Source of the DNA: Lachnospiraceae bacterium MD335
Lineage (GTDB): Bacteria > Bacillota > Clostridia > Lachnospirales > Lachnospiraceae
DNA length: 64,000 nt
Reading direction: 5' to 3'
Assembly: GCA_000403335.2 (NCBI GenBank)
Contig: KE159630.1
Location: forward strand, 59,057-123,056
Shown here: piece after piece, positions 44,242-52,423 of the stretch
Layout: every line of letters begins with the position of its first letter
How positions within the stretch are numbered: position 1 is the first letter of the stretch
Notes under the pieces: generated by a model
Database searches by the model: none
Told to the model about the DNA's origin: nothing
The model's input: only the letters and a program-made list of their open reading frames with translations
Made by a program: the position numbers and the translations under genes

Positions 44242-45558
44242 GTGAAATTATATGAAGACCTCGCAGGCGGAAAAGAAAAGCTGTCCCTTGTCGGACTTGG
44301 TTATGTGGGAATGCCGATTGCGGTGGCATTTGCAAGAAAAATCAAAGTTGTGGGCTTTGACTTAAATGCCGCAAAGATTGACCTCTACAAATCAGGCATC
44401 GATCCCACGAACGAGGTAGGAAACGATGTGATTAAAAATACCGCGGTAGAATTTACTGCTGATGCGGCGAAACTAAAAGAGGCAAAATTCCATATTGTCG
44501 CAGTGCCTACGCCTGTAAATGACGATCATACGCCGGATTTATCGCCGGTCGAGGGCGCAAGCCGCATTTTGGGACAAAATCTCACAAAAGGCTCTGTCGT
44601 TGTGTTTGAGTCCACCGTGTATCCCGGCGTGACAGAGGATATTTGTGTGCCGATTCTCGAACAGGAGTCCGGTCTGAAATGCGGCGTTGATTTTAAGGTC
44701 GGCTACTCGCCGGAGCGTATCAATCCCGGCGATAAGGTACATCGTTTGGAAACCATTACCAAGATCGTTTCCGGCATGGACGAGGAAACGCTTGACGTTG
44801 TCGCACGCGTGTACGAGCTTGTCGTGGAGGCAGGCGTTTACCGCGCGGAGTCGATCAAGGTTGCCGAGGCTGCAAAGGTCATTGAGAACAGCCAAAGAGA
44901 CATCAATATCGCGTTTATGAACGAGCTTTCCATTATTTTCAACAAAATGGGAATTGACACGAAATCGGTGCTTGCGGCAGCAGGAACAAAGTGGAATTTC
45001 CTGAATTTCCAGCCGGGGCTTGTCGGCGGACACTGTATCGGCGTAGACCCGTACTACCTCACCTACAAGGCGGAGGAGCTTGGCTATCACTCGCAGATTA
45101 TTCTCTCGGGCAGACGCATCAATGATGATATGGGAAAATATGTTGCGGAAAACCTTGTGAAAAATCTGATAAAAGCGGATATTCCTGTCAAGAGCGCAAA
45201 GGTGGCAATCCTTGGATTTACGTTCAAGGAGAACTGTCCCGATACGAGGAATACAAAAATTATTGATATTTATAACGAACTTAGAGAATACGGTATTACA
45301 GCAAAGGTGACGGACGATAATGCTGACGCCGACGAGGCGAAACGGCTTTATGGAATTACCTTTACTCCGATGAAAGAGATTAAGAACTGTGACGCCGTAA
45401 TTTTGGCGGTGGCGCATGAGTCGTACAAACAGCTTGAAATGGATGATTTGTCGGCGCTTTATGCGGATAACGGCAAGAAGAAGGTGCTTACGGACTTAAA
45501 GGGCGTGCTCGACAGAAAAGAATACGAGAACGCAGGTTATTTATACTGGAGGTTATAA
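44242..45558 (+). CDS. tviB: UDP-N-acetylglucosamine/galactosamine C6 dehydrogenase (TviB-like)
   Basis: Nucleotide-sugar dehydrogenase of 438 residues that oxidises C6 of a UDP-HexNAc to the uronic acid with two NAD+. NAD motif '[18 protein letters not shown]'; '[17 protein letters not shown]'; '[15 protein letters not shown]'; and the catalytic Cys in '[15 protein letters not shown]'. The last two follow TviB of the Vi-antigen pathway closely. The start is GTG with AAAGGAG upstream. It is followed after one base by a TviC-like epimerase, so UDP-GalNAcA is the expected product. Confidence 0.88.
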   Translation: MKLYEDLAGGKEKLSLVGLGYVGMPIAVAFARKIKVVGFDLNAAKIDLYKSGIDPTNEVGNDVIKNTAVEFTADAAKLKEAKFHIVAVPTPVNDDHTPDLSPVEGASRILGQNLTKGSVVVFESTVYPGVTEDICVPILEQESGLKCGVDFKVGYSPERINPGDKVHRLETITKIVSGMDEETLDVVARVYELVVEAGVYRAESIKVAEAAKVIENSQRDINIAFMNELSIIFNKMGIDTKSVLAAAGTKWNFLNFQPGLVGGHCIGVDPYYLTYKAEELGYHSQIILSGRRINDDMGKYVAENLVKNLIKADIPVKSAKVAILGFTFKENCPDTRNTKIIDIYNELREYGITAKVTDDNADADEAKRLYGITFTPMKEIKNCDAVILAVAHESYKQLEMDDLSALYADNGKKKVLTDLKGVLDRKEYENAGYLYWRL

Positions 45559-45559
45559 A

Positions 45560-46534
45560 ATGGGTTACAAAGAGTTAACATTTGACAAAAACAGCGTCTT
45601 TCTTGTAACGGGGGGCGCCGGATTTATCGGTTCAAATCTCTGTGAGGCAATCACGGACATGGGCTGTCAGGTAAAATGCCTTGACGACCTCTCGACAGGC
45701 AGGGAGGAAAACGTGAAGATGTTTATGGATCGCCCGAATTACACGTTTCTTAAAGGCGACATCAAGGATTTGGACACTTGTATGAAAGCGTGCGAGGGCG
45801 TGGATTATGTGCTGCATCAGGCAGCGTGGGGTTCTGTGCCGCGCAGCATCGAAATGCCCCTGTTTTATGAGCAGAACAACATTATGGGAACGCTCAACAT
45901 GATGGAGGCGGCAAGACAAAACGGCGTGAAGAAGTTTGTCTACGCCTCAAGCTCGTCTGTTTACGGGGACCATCCCGTACTTCCTAAAAAGGAAGGACAG
46001 GAGGGAAACCTTCTTTCTCCCTATGCGTTGACAAAACGCACAAATGAGGAGTACGGAAAACTTTATAAAAAGCTTTATGGTCTTGATACGTACGGAATGC
46101 GTTATTTTAATGTATTCGGACGCAGACAGGATCCAAACGGCGCATATGCGGCGGTGATTCCGAAATTTATAAAGCAGCTCCTCGACGGCGAGGTACCGAC
46201 AATCAACGGCGACGGAAAGCAGTCGCGTGATTTTACGTATATAGACAACGTAATTGAGGCGAATTTTAAGGCATGTCTTGCCTCAAGCGACGCGGCAGGT
46301 CAGGCGTTTAACATTGCCTACGGCGGACGGGAGTATCTGATTGACATTTATTATGACCTTTGCAGGGCGCTCGGCAAAGACGTTGAACCAAATTTCGGAC
46401 CGGACCGCGCAGGCGACATCAAGCATTCCAACGCCGACATTTCCAAGGCACGGGAGCTTTTAGGATACGATCCCGAGTTTGATTTTGAACACGGCATTGC
46501 ACTTGCCATTGACTGGTACAAGGCAAATCTGTAA
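45560..46534 (+). CDS. tviC: UDP-N-acetylhexosamine(uronate) 4-epimerase (TviC/WbpP-like)
   Basis: Extended SDR of 324 residues: 'VTGGAGFIGSNLCEAI', 'LHQAAWGSVPRSIEMP' as in TviC/WbpP, 'ASSSSVYGDHP', YxxxK in 'SPYALTKRTNEEY', and 'GMRYFNVFGRRQDPNGAYA'. These match the epimerases that interconvert UDP-GlcNAc/GalNAc or their uronic acids. With the preceding dehydrogenase it forms the standard pair for UDP-GalNAcA. Confidence 0.87.
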   Translation: MGYKELTFDKNSVFLVTGGAGFIGSNLCEAITDMGCQVKCLDDLSTGREENVKMFMDRPNYTFLKGDIKDLDTCMKACEGVDYVLHQAAWGSVPRSIEMPLFYEQNNIMGTLNMMEAARQNGVKKFVYASSSSVYGDHPVLPKKEGQEGNLLSPYALTKRTNEEYGKLYKKLYGLDTYGMRYFNVFGRRQDPNGAYAAVIPKFIKQLLDGEVPTINGDGKQSRDFTYIDNVIEANFKACLASSDAAGQAFNIAYGGREYLIDIYYDLCRALGKDVEPNFGPDRAGDIKHSNADISKARELLGYDPEFDFEHGIALAIDWYKANL

Positions 46535-46560
46535 TCCGGTTTAGGGGCATGGAGAAAAAT

Positions 46561-47319
46561 ATGAAAAATACCGGAATGAAAATCTGTATAAGAATGGACG
46601 ATATTACACCTGATATGGATTGGGCAAAGTTCCTGCGGTTTAAGGAGCTTTGCGATCTGTATCAGGTTAAGCCGCTTATAGGGATTGTACCGAAAAATGA
46701 AGATAGAAACCTCAGCATTGACGCACCGCGGGAGGATTTTTGGGAATATATCAAGCAGCTTCAAAGGGAGGGATGGCTGCTTGCACAGCACGGCTACACA
46801 CATGTTTACACAACAAAGGAGGCGGGGCTGTTTCCGCTAAACGATTTTTCCGAGTTTGCGGGTGTGGAGTACAGCGAGCAGTATGAAGCGATAAAATTAG
46901 GACAGGATATCTTCAGGGAGCACGGAATTGAGACGGATATATTTATGGCGCCTGGGCATTCCTATGATAAGCATACGTTTAAGGCACTGCAAAACCTGAA
47001 TTACTGGCGGATTACGGACGGCTTCGGGAACAGACCGTATGTCAGGCATGACATGATATTTTATCCCATTTCTCATAATCAGAAAAGTTCCCTGAAGGCA
47101 AAAAGCGGTTACACCACATTTGTCGTGCATACCAATACGATGAAGGACAGTGACTTTGCGCGGTATGAGCGCATGTTTCAGGAATATCAGGGACGGTTTG
47201 TTTCGTATTCGGAGCTTTTTGAGGTGGAACCGGTGTACAGAGGTTATTTTAAGGCGAAGATTGAATACTTGACGGCGTATGCAAAGCAGAAGATTGTGAA
47301 AAGAAAGTCAAAAGTGTGA
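46561..47319 (+). CDS. DUF2334-type polysaccharide deacetylase-like protein
   Basis: 252-residue protein of the carbohydrate-esterase 4-like superfamily. 'CIRMDDITPDMDWAKF' has the two Asp of the metal site near residues 11-12. 'LAQHGYTHVY' near residue 72 gives the H-x3-H-type metal ligands, and 'FMAPGHSYDKHTFKAL' forms a third motif. No signal peptide is visible, so it probably acts inside the cell or on lipid-linked intermediates. The ATG at 46561 has GGAG at good spacing; an ATG at 46549 is possible. It overlaps the next open frame by 4 bases. Confidence 0.72.
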   Translation: MKNTGMKICIRMDDITPDMDWAKFLRFKELCDLYQVKPLIGIVPKNEDRNLSIDAPREDFWEYIKQLQREGWLLAQHGYTHVYTTKEAGLFPLNDFSEFAGVEYSEQYEAIKLGQDIFREHGIETDIFMAPGHSYDKHTFKALQNLNYWRITDGFGNRPYVRHDMIFYPISHNQKSSLKAKSGYTTFVVHTNTMKDSDFARYERMFQEYQGRFVSYSELFEVEPVYRGYFKAKIEYLTAYAKQKIVKRKSKV

Positions 47320-47360
47320 AAATTTTGGGCAGCGGCAAAGGTTTGCAGACTAAGGCAAGG

Positions 47361-48719
47361 ATGGAAAACTGCATGAAAAAGGACACAAGGAAACGGCATG
47401 CAGCAGCGGCAGCAGTCGTATTGGGCAGCATTATATTTTACCTGATATGGTATTGGCAGGACGGCGTGATTATCACGCCTGATTCGGATTCGTATCTGAT
47501 GATGCAGGCAGACAGAGAACCCCTGTATTGCATTTTTCTTTGGCTGATGCGGGAACTTTTTGGACATGACATTTATCTTGATGCGGCGGTCGTGGTGCAG
47601 TGCGTGCTTGCAGGAATTGCAACGGCAGTGTTTACATTGTCGCTGAAAAAACGTTTTGACTTAAACAGAATTGTCACTTTTCTTGTGTGGGCAATACAGT
47701 GCGGTCTTACGTTCCTGAACCGTTATGTGGCGCACCGCAAGTACAGCTATTTTAATAGTATCCGGACGGAGGCGCTTGCCTATTCCTTATATCTTTTTCT
47801 AATACTCGGACTGCTGGCAATTCTGTATGACAAAAGCAGAGAGGGCGTTTTGCTCAGTCTGATTTGGGCGGTTGTGCTCACTTCCATACGAAAGCAGATG
47901 GTGGTGGCATTCGGGTTGATTTTTCTTGCCGTACTCTATGCATGGTGGAAGAATAAGGGCTGGAAAAAGGCTCTGCTGTATGCGGCGCTCTTCGTGGCTT
48001 TGGGGCTGGGAAGCACGCGGTTGATTGATTGTACGTACAATTATGTCTGTCGGGGTGTTTTTACCATGCACACCGGCGATTCAAGCTTTATTCTCGGAAA
48101 TGAGCTTTATGCAGCAAATGAGGGGATGGCGGAACGGATTACGGACGATGTCAACCGTGCCATTTTCCTTGAAATTTTAGCGCGTGCCGACGCAGAGGAA
48201 TACAACATTCAATATGCGGGCGAAGGATGGTACGGGCTTCAGGACCATTACAGCATGTCGTATGACAGGATTAAGTTTGATATTGTAATGCCGGTTATCC
48301 GCGAATATCAGGACAGTGTCGGAATGGCGGAGACAGACCGCGAGGACAATTACAATGCGATTGCGGGAACGATTATGAAAGAAATTCTGAGACCTTGTGT
48401 GCCGGATCTGTTTAAAATTTTTGTAGTTAATGTCATCAGCGGTTTTATTACGACTCTGCTAAAGGTGCATCCTGTTCTGAATGTCGTGGCGCCGTTCTTA
48501 TATGCGGCATACATTGCGCTTTTTGTTTGGCTTGCCGCAAAAGGTTCCTACAAAAAAGAGAATTCCTCGCTTTTGTTTGCGGCATTGGTGATGACCGCAC
48601 TGGTGGCGACAATCATCCTCACATCAGCGACGATTTACTGTCAGATGCGCTATATGCTGTATAATACGGGGCTGTTTTATCAGGCAGGGCTGATTATGTT
48701 GCATGAGGCTTTGCGGTAA
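47361..48719 (+). CDS. Polytopic membrane protein, GT-C-like
   Basis: Unrecognised membrane protein of about 452 residues with roughly nine hydrophobic helices. The first helix is followed by 'GVIITPDSDSYLMMQADRE', acidic residues in the first extracytoplasmic loop as in GT-C transferases. A long loop at about 215-335 ('TGDSSFILGNELYAANE') lies between helices. The start is uncertain: ATG 47361 or 47373, and a GTG at 47316 would overlap the preceding gene. It sits before a run of GT4 genes. Confidence 0.58.
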   Translation: MENCMKKDTRKRHAAAAAVVLGSIIFYLIWYWQDGVIITPDSDSYLMMQADREPLYCIFLWLMRELFGHDIYLDAAVVVQCVLAGIATAVFTLSLKKRFDLNRIVTFLVWAIQCGLTFLNRYVAHRKYSYFNSIRTEALAYSLYLFLILGLLAILYDKSREGVLLSLIWAVVLTSIRKQMVVAFGLIFLAVLYAWWKNKGWKKALLYAALFVALGLGSTRLIDCTYNYVCRGVFTMHTGDSSFILGNELYAANEGMAERITDDVNRAIFLEILARADAEEYNIQYAGEGWYGLQDHYSMSYDRIKFDIVMPVIREYQDSVGMAETDREDNYNAIAGTIMKEILRPCVPDLFKIFVVNVISGFITTLLKVHPVLNVVAPFLYAAYIALFVWLAAKGSYKKENSSLLFAALVMTALVATIILTSATIYCQMRYMLYNTGLFYQAGLIMLHEALR

Positions 48720-48745
48720 CAAAACTTTGTACTTGCTGTAAACTA

Positions 48746-48856
48746 TGGCTTATAAGCCACGTGAATTAGTGTTGAGGTTGAGATGCATCAAACCACCACG
48801 AAGTGGTTTTGCATGGTTTGATGCCTGTAACAGGAAGCCAAAGGCTGAACTGTTAC
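48746..48856 (+). repeat. Three consecutive hairpins in the 163-base gap before a GT4 gene
   Basis: A perfect 14-base palindrome TGGCTTATAAGCCA lies at 48746-48759. A 10-bp hairpin GCATCAAACC/GGTTTGATGC (48785-48794 and 48815-48824) has an inner ACCAC gaa GTGGT. A third hairpin, GTAACAG/CTGTTAC (48827-48833 and 48850-48856), has an inner AGCC aaa GGCT. A weak promoter-like TATAAG falls inside the first palindrome. No T-tract marks a terminator. Confidence 0.6.
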
Positions 48857-48882
48857 GCTTTGCAGAAGAAGGGACAAAAAAC

Positions 48883-50034
48883 ATGACAACAGAAAAACCA
48901 ATACGTGTGCTCCACGTGTTAGGCACGACAAACCTCGGCGGCGCGGAGAGCAGGGTGATGGAGCTGTACCGGAGCATCGACAGAGAACGTGTGCAGTTTG
49001 ACTTTCTCATCCATACGCAGAAGGAAGGACACTACAGCGCGGAAATCAGGGCGCTTGGCGCAAATATATACAGTGTCCCGCGGTTTAACGTGAAAAATTA
49101 CCCCGCGTATCGCAGCGCACTTATCCGATTTTTTGAAAAACATCATGACTACGCCGCAGTGCAGGGACATATGACAAGCACGGCATCTATATATCTGCCC
49201 ATTGCAAAAAAGGCGGGTATACCGCTTACGATTGCCCACGCAAGAAGTGCGGGTGTGGACCGGGGCGTCAAAGGGATTGTGACGAAAATCATAAGATTAC
49301 CGCTCAAAAACCGTGCGGATTATCTGTTTACCTGCTCCGCGGAGGCAGGCGCGGCGGTGTACGGTAAAAAAGCCGTAAAACAGGGGCGGGTATGGACCAT
49401 TCCCAACGCAATCGATACGCAGCGGTTTCGTTTTAACAAAAGCGTTCGGGAGAATTTGCGAAACGAGCTTGGAGTTTCGGACAAGTTTGTCATCGGGCAT
49501 GTAGGGCGTTTCGGCTTTATGAAAAACCACGCTTATTTGCTGGAGGTCTTTTTTGAGCTTTGCAAAATGCGTGAAGACGCTGCGCTGGTCTTAATCGGAA
49601 CAGGGGAGCTGGAACAGGAAATCCGGCAGAAAGCGGAAACGCTGGGATTAACAAAAAAGGTACGCTTTTTGGGAACGCGGTCCAATGTGGAGGATTATTA
49701 TCAGGCGTTTGATTATTTTGTCTTTCCGTCTTTCTTTGAAGGGCTGCCCGGAAGCGTGGCGGAAGCGCAGGCGTCAGGACTTCGCTGCCTGATTTCAGAC
49801 AAGGTAACGCATGAGGCGGCGCTTACGGAGTTGGCAGTTTACAAAAGCATTGACGAGCCGCCTGTAAAATGGGCGCGGGAAATTCAGAAAAATGCTGAAA
49901 ACGCCATGATACGCCATGATATGCAGAGCGCGATAACAGGTCAGGGTTTTGATGTACGGATACAGGCAAAGCAAATGGCGGAATTTTATCAAACGGGGAA
50001 AAATCCGCCCGGACACCGCTGCGGGATTTCCTGA
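48883..50034 (+). CDS. Glycosyltransferase family 4 (EpsF/CapM-like)
   Basis: 383-residue GT-B transferase. The N-terminus 'RVLHVLGTTNLGGAESRVME' is the EpsF-type opening; then 'PLTIAHARSAGVDRG'. The donor domain has 'IGHVGRFGFMKNHAYLLEV', 'LIGTGELEQEIRQKAE' and 'FVFPSFFEGLPGSVAEAQ' with the E-x7-E pair. The ATG at 48883 has AAGAAGGGA upstream; the frame is open further upstream through the hairpin region, but no family sequence is encoded there. Specificity unknown. Confidence 0.83.
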   Translation: MTTEKPIRVLHVLGTTNLGGAESRVMELYRSIDRERVQFDFLIHTQKEGHYSAEIRALGANIYSVPRFNVKNYPAYRSALIRFFEKHHDYAAVQGHMTSTASIYLPIAKKAGIPLTIAHARSAGVDRGVKGIVTKIIRLPLKNRADYLFTCSAEAGAAVYGKKAVKQGRVWTIPNAIDTQRFRFNKSVRENLRNELGVSDKFVIGHVGRFGFMKNHAYLLEVFFELCKMREDAALVLIGTGELEQEIRQKAETLGLTKKVRFLGTRSNVEDYYQAFDYFVFPSFFEGLPGSVAEAQASGLRCLISDKVTHEAALTELAVYKSIDEPPVKWAREIQKNAENAMIRHDMQSAITGQGFDVRIQAKQMAEFYQTGKNPPGHRCGIS

Positions 50035-50071
50035 TTGTGCAGATAAACCAAAGAAAGGGGAGAAGAAAACC

Positions 50072-51244
50072 ATGCGGCGCAAAAAAATTCTTTTGATTAC
50101 ACCGATGCTCCATCAGGGAGGATTTGAGCGGATTTGCGCGCTGACGGCAAAGCTTCTCAAAGATACGTACGAGGTGCATATTGCGGTGTTTACCAAAGAA
50201 GACCTGTTTTACGACGTGTCGGGCGTTGATCTGATTGATTTGAATCTCCCTTCAAAAAATGGTAAAATCAATAAAATTGTCAATATTATAAAGAGAGCAA
50301 TGCGTCTTCGCGCGCTCAAAAAACGCATGGGAATTGACATCAGCTACAGCTTTGGGACGACCGCCAACATTGTTAACGTTTTGTCAAAAGCAAACGATAC
50401 AACATGGGCAGGAATTCGCGGCTACGGCGCGCTGACGGACAGCGGTATCGGACTTATCTGCCGCCATGCGGATACCGTAGTCAGCTGTACCAAAACAATG
50501 GAGGCGGACATCCGGCAAAAATTTGCGCCCAAATCCTGCGCAACGCTCTACAACCCGTGTGACACGGAGGCAATCAGAGCGCTTGCAGACGAGGAGGGCG
50601 GCATTGAGCCGTCACACGCGGATTTTCTAAAGCGGGAAGGCGCACTGATTGTCTCAATGGGAAGAGAGGATGATTTGAAGGGCTTTTGGCACTTGATGAA
50701 AAGCTTTTCATTGATAAAAAAGGCGCTGCCAAAGGCGCGGCTGATGATTATCGGTGACGGCGCATACAAGGAATACAAGGAACTTGCCAGTGCACTCCAT
50801 ATTGAAAAATCGGTTCTTTTTACGGGCGTGCGGAGAAATCCGTTTGCACTATTAAAGTACGCGGATGTATATACACTGACTTCCCAGACGGAAGGGTTTC
50901 CGAATGCCTTGATTGAAGCAATGGCATGCGGTGTACCCTGTGTCAGCGTCAACTGCATGACAGGACCAAACGAAATTTTGTCGGAAGATTTTTTGCAGTA
51001 TTGTGACCGTTGCAAAACGTATGAGGCGGACTACGGAATTTTGACCGGTATTTTCACGGGGGAAAAAAATCTTGATGCAGATGTGATTACAAAAGAAGAA
51101 CAGATATTTGCAGATACACTCACCAGCCTTTTAACCGACAAAGCACGGCTTGACGCATATCGGAAAAAGGCACAAAAAAGGGCAGAGGACTTTGGTATGG
51201 ATGTGTATGTGCGGCGCATTACGGAGCTTGCGCAGCAAAAATAA
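50072..51244 (+). CDS. Glycosyltransferase family 4
   Basis: 390-residue GT-B transferase beginning 'ILLITPMLHQGGFERICALT', with 'SYSFGTTANIVNVLSKAND', 'IVSMGREDDLKGFWHLMKS', 'MIIGDGAYKEYKEL', 'YADVYTLTSQTEGFPNALIE' and 'ACGVPCVSVNC'. All are typical of GalNAc/GlcNAc-adding enzymes of the PglH/PglJ kind, though the sugar is not assignable. The C-terminal extension after residue 300 is longer than usual. The ATG at 50072 follows AAAGGGGAG. Confidence 0.82.
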   Translation: MRRKKILLITPMLHQGGFERICALTAKLLKDTYEVHIAVFTKEDLFYDVSGVDLIDLNLPSKNGKINKIVNIIKRAMRLRALKKRMGIDISYSFGTTANIVNVLSKANDTTWAGIRGYGALTDSGIGLICRHADTVVSCTKTMEADIRQKFAPKSCATLYNPCDTEAIRALADEEGGIEPSHADFLKREGALIVSMGREDDLKGFWHLMKSFSLIKKALPKARLMIIGDGAYKEYKELASALHIEKSVLFTGVRRNPFALLKYADVYTLTSQTEGFPNALIEAMACGVPCVSVNCMTGPNEILSEDFLQYCDRCKTYEADYGILTGIFTGEKNLDADVITKEEQIFADTLTSLLTDKARLDAYRKKAQKRAEDFGMDVYVRRITELAQQK

Positions 51245-51288
51245 AAACATACATCATAAATTCGCAGGCTGTGTAAGGAGTAGATGGA

Positions 51289-52392
51289 ATGAAAAAAATA
51301 GTGTTTCATTTAAATTGTTTGGAGCGAGGCGGTGCGGAGCGTGTCGTGTCAAATCTCTCCGGACAGTTCGTCCAAAACGGATATAAGGTATGGATTGCCA
51401 CGGAGTGGCAGGGTGAGGACGAGTATGAGATTGACCCGCGCATTCAGCGCGTGCATGTAGGACTTAACAAAAAGCAGGAAATTCACGGAAGAATCGGGAA
51501 GTTTATTGACCGGATATGCAACCTGCGGCAGTTTATCAAAAAAGTCAATCCCGATATTGTCATTGCCTTTGCAAGGCGCGCCAACTATCGGGCGCTGACG
51601 GCGACTGTCGGGATGAAGACACCGGTTCTTATTTCGGTGCGTATCAATCCGATTGGCTTTTATGACTTTTTGTCGGACAAAATCCAAATCCCGATATTAT
51701 TTCGCCGTGCGGCGGGATGTGTGTTCCAAACGCAGGACCAGCGGGAATTCTTTCCGGAATTTATCCAAAAGAAATCACGGATTATCTTAAATCCAATCAG
51801 TGAGAAATTTATTGGAAACCCAATCCCAGGCGATGAGGAGCGCGAAAAGGCAGTCGTGCATTCAGGAAGGCTTGTGGATTTTAAAAATCAATTGCTCTTG
51901 ATCCGCGCATTTGTGCGGGTACATGAGAAACATCCCGATTATGTGCTTAAGATTTACGGACCGGACTCCTTCGACGGGACAAGGGAGCAGTTGGAGGCAT
52001 TGATTGAGGAAGAGGACGCGGAGCATTACGTCTTTTTAATGGGTGCGAGCGCGCAGCTTGAAAAAGACATGATAGACGGCGCGGTTGCGGCGTTTTCCTC
52101 CGATTATGAAGGGATGCCAAACGCCATGCTTGAGGCAATGGCGCTCGGACTTCCCGTGGTGGCGACTGACTGTCCGCCGGGCGGACCGCGTATGGTCATT
52201 GAGAACGAAAAAAACGGTCTGCTTGTTCCGGTCAGGGACGAGCTTGCGCTTGCGGAAGCAATCAACCGCCTGATAGAGGACAGGGCGCTTGCAGTGCGTC
52301 TTGGCGCGGAGGCGGCAAAAATCGGCGAGGCAGCAGGACCGCAGCGCATTTTTGCGCAGTGGAAGGACTATATCGAAGAAATCACAGGATAA
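51289..52392 (+). CDS. Glycosyltransferase family 4 (PglH/PglJ-like)
   Basis: 367-residue GT-B transferase. 'IVFHLNCLERGGAERVVSNL' opens the acceptor domain. The donor domain has 'VVHSGRLVDFKNQLLLIRAF', 'AAFSSDYEGMPNAMLEAMAL' with E-x7-E, and 'GLPVVATDCPPGGPRMVIE'. It resembles the transferase at 54342 in its ending ('CPPGGPR' versus 'CPCGGPA'), suggesting duplication. Located directly upstream of asnB. Confidence 0.84.
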   Translation: MKKIVFHLNCLERGGAERVVSNLSGQFVQNGYKVWIATEWQGEDEYEIDPRIQRVHVGLNKKQEIHGRIGKFIDRICNLRQFIKKVNPDIVIAFARRANYRALTATVGMKTPVLISVRINPIGFYDFLSDKIQIPILFRRAAGCVFQTQDQREFFPEFIQKKSRIILNPISEKFIGNPIPGDEEREKAVVHSGRLVDFKNQLLLIRAFVRVHEKHPDYVLKIYGPDSFDGTREQLEALIEEEDAEHYVFLMGASAQLEKDMIDGAVAAFSSDYEGMPNAMLEAMALGLPVVATDCPPGGPRMVIENEKNGLLVPVRDELALAEAINRLIEDRALAVRLGAEAAKIGEAAGPQRIFAQWKDYIEEITG

Positions 52393-52423
52393 CAATTGGA
52401 GAAATCGGAAGGAGGCGCAGAAA

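Noticed and set aside
48727..48756. TTGTAC with TATAAG at 18 bases as a promoter before the GT4 gene
   Set aside because: The -35 matches only three of six bases and the -10 lies inside a palindrome; kept only as a remark in the hairpin entry.
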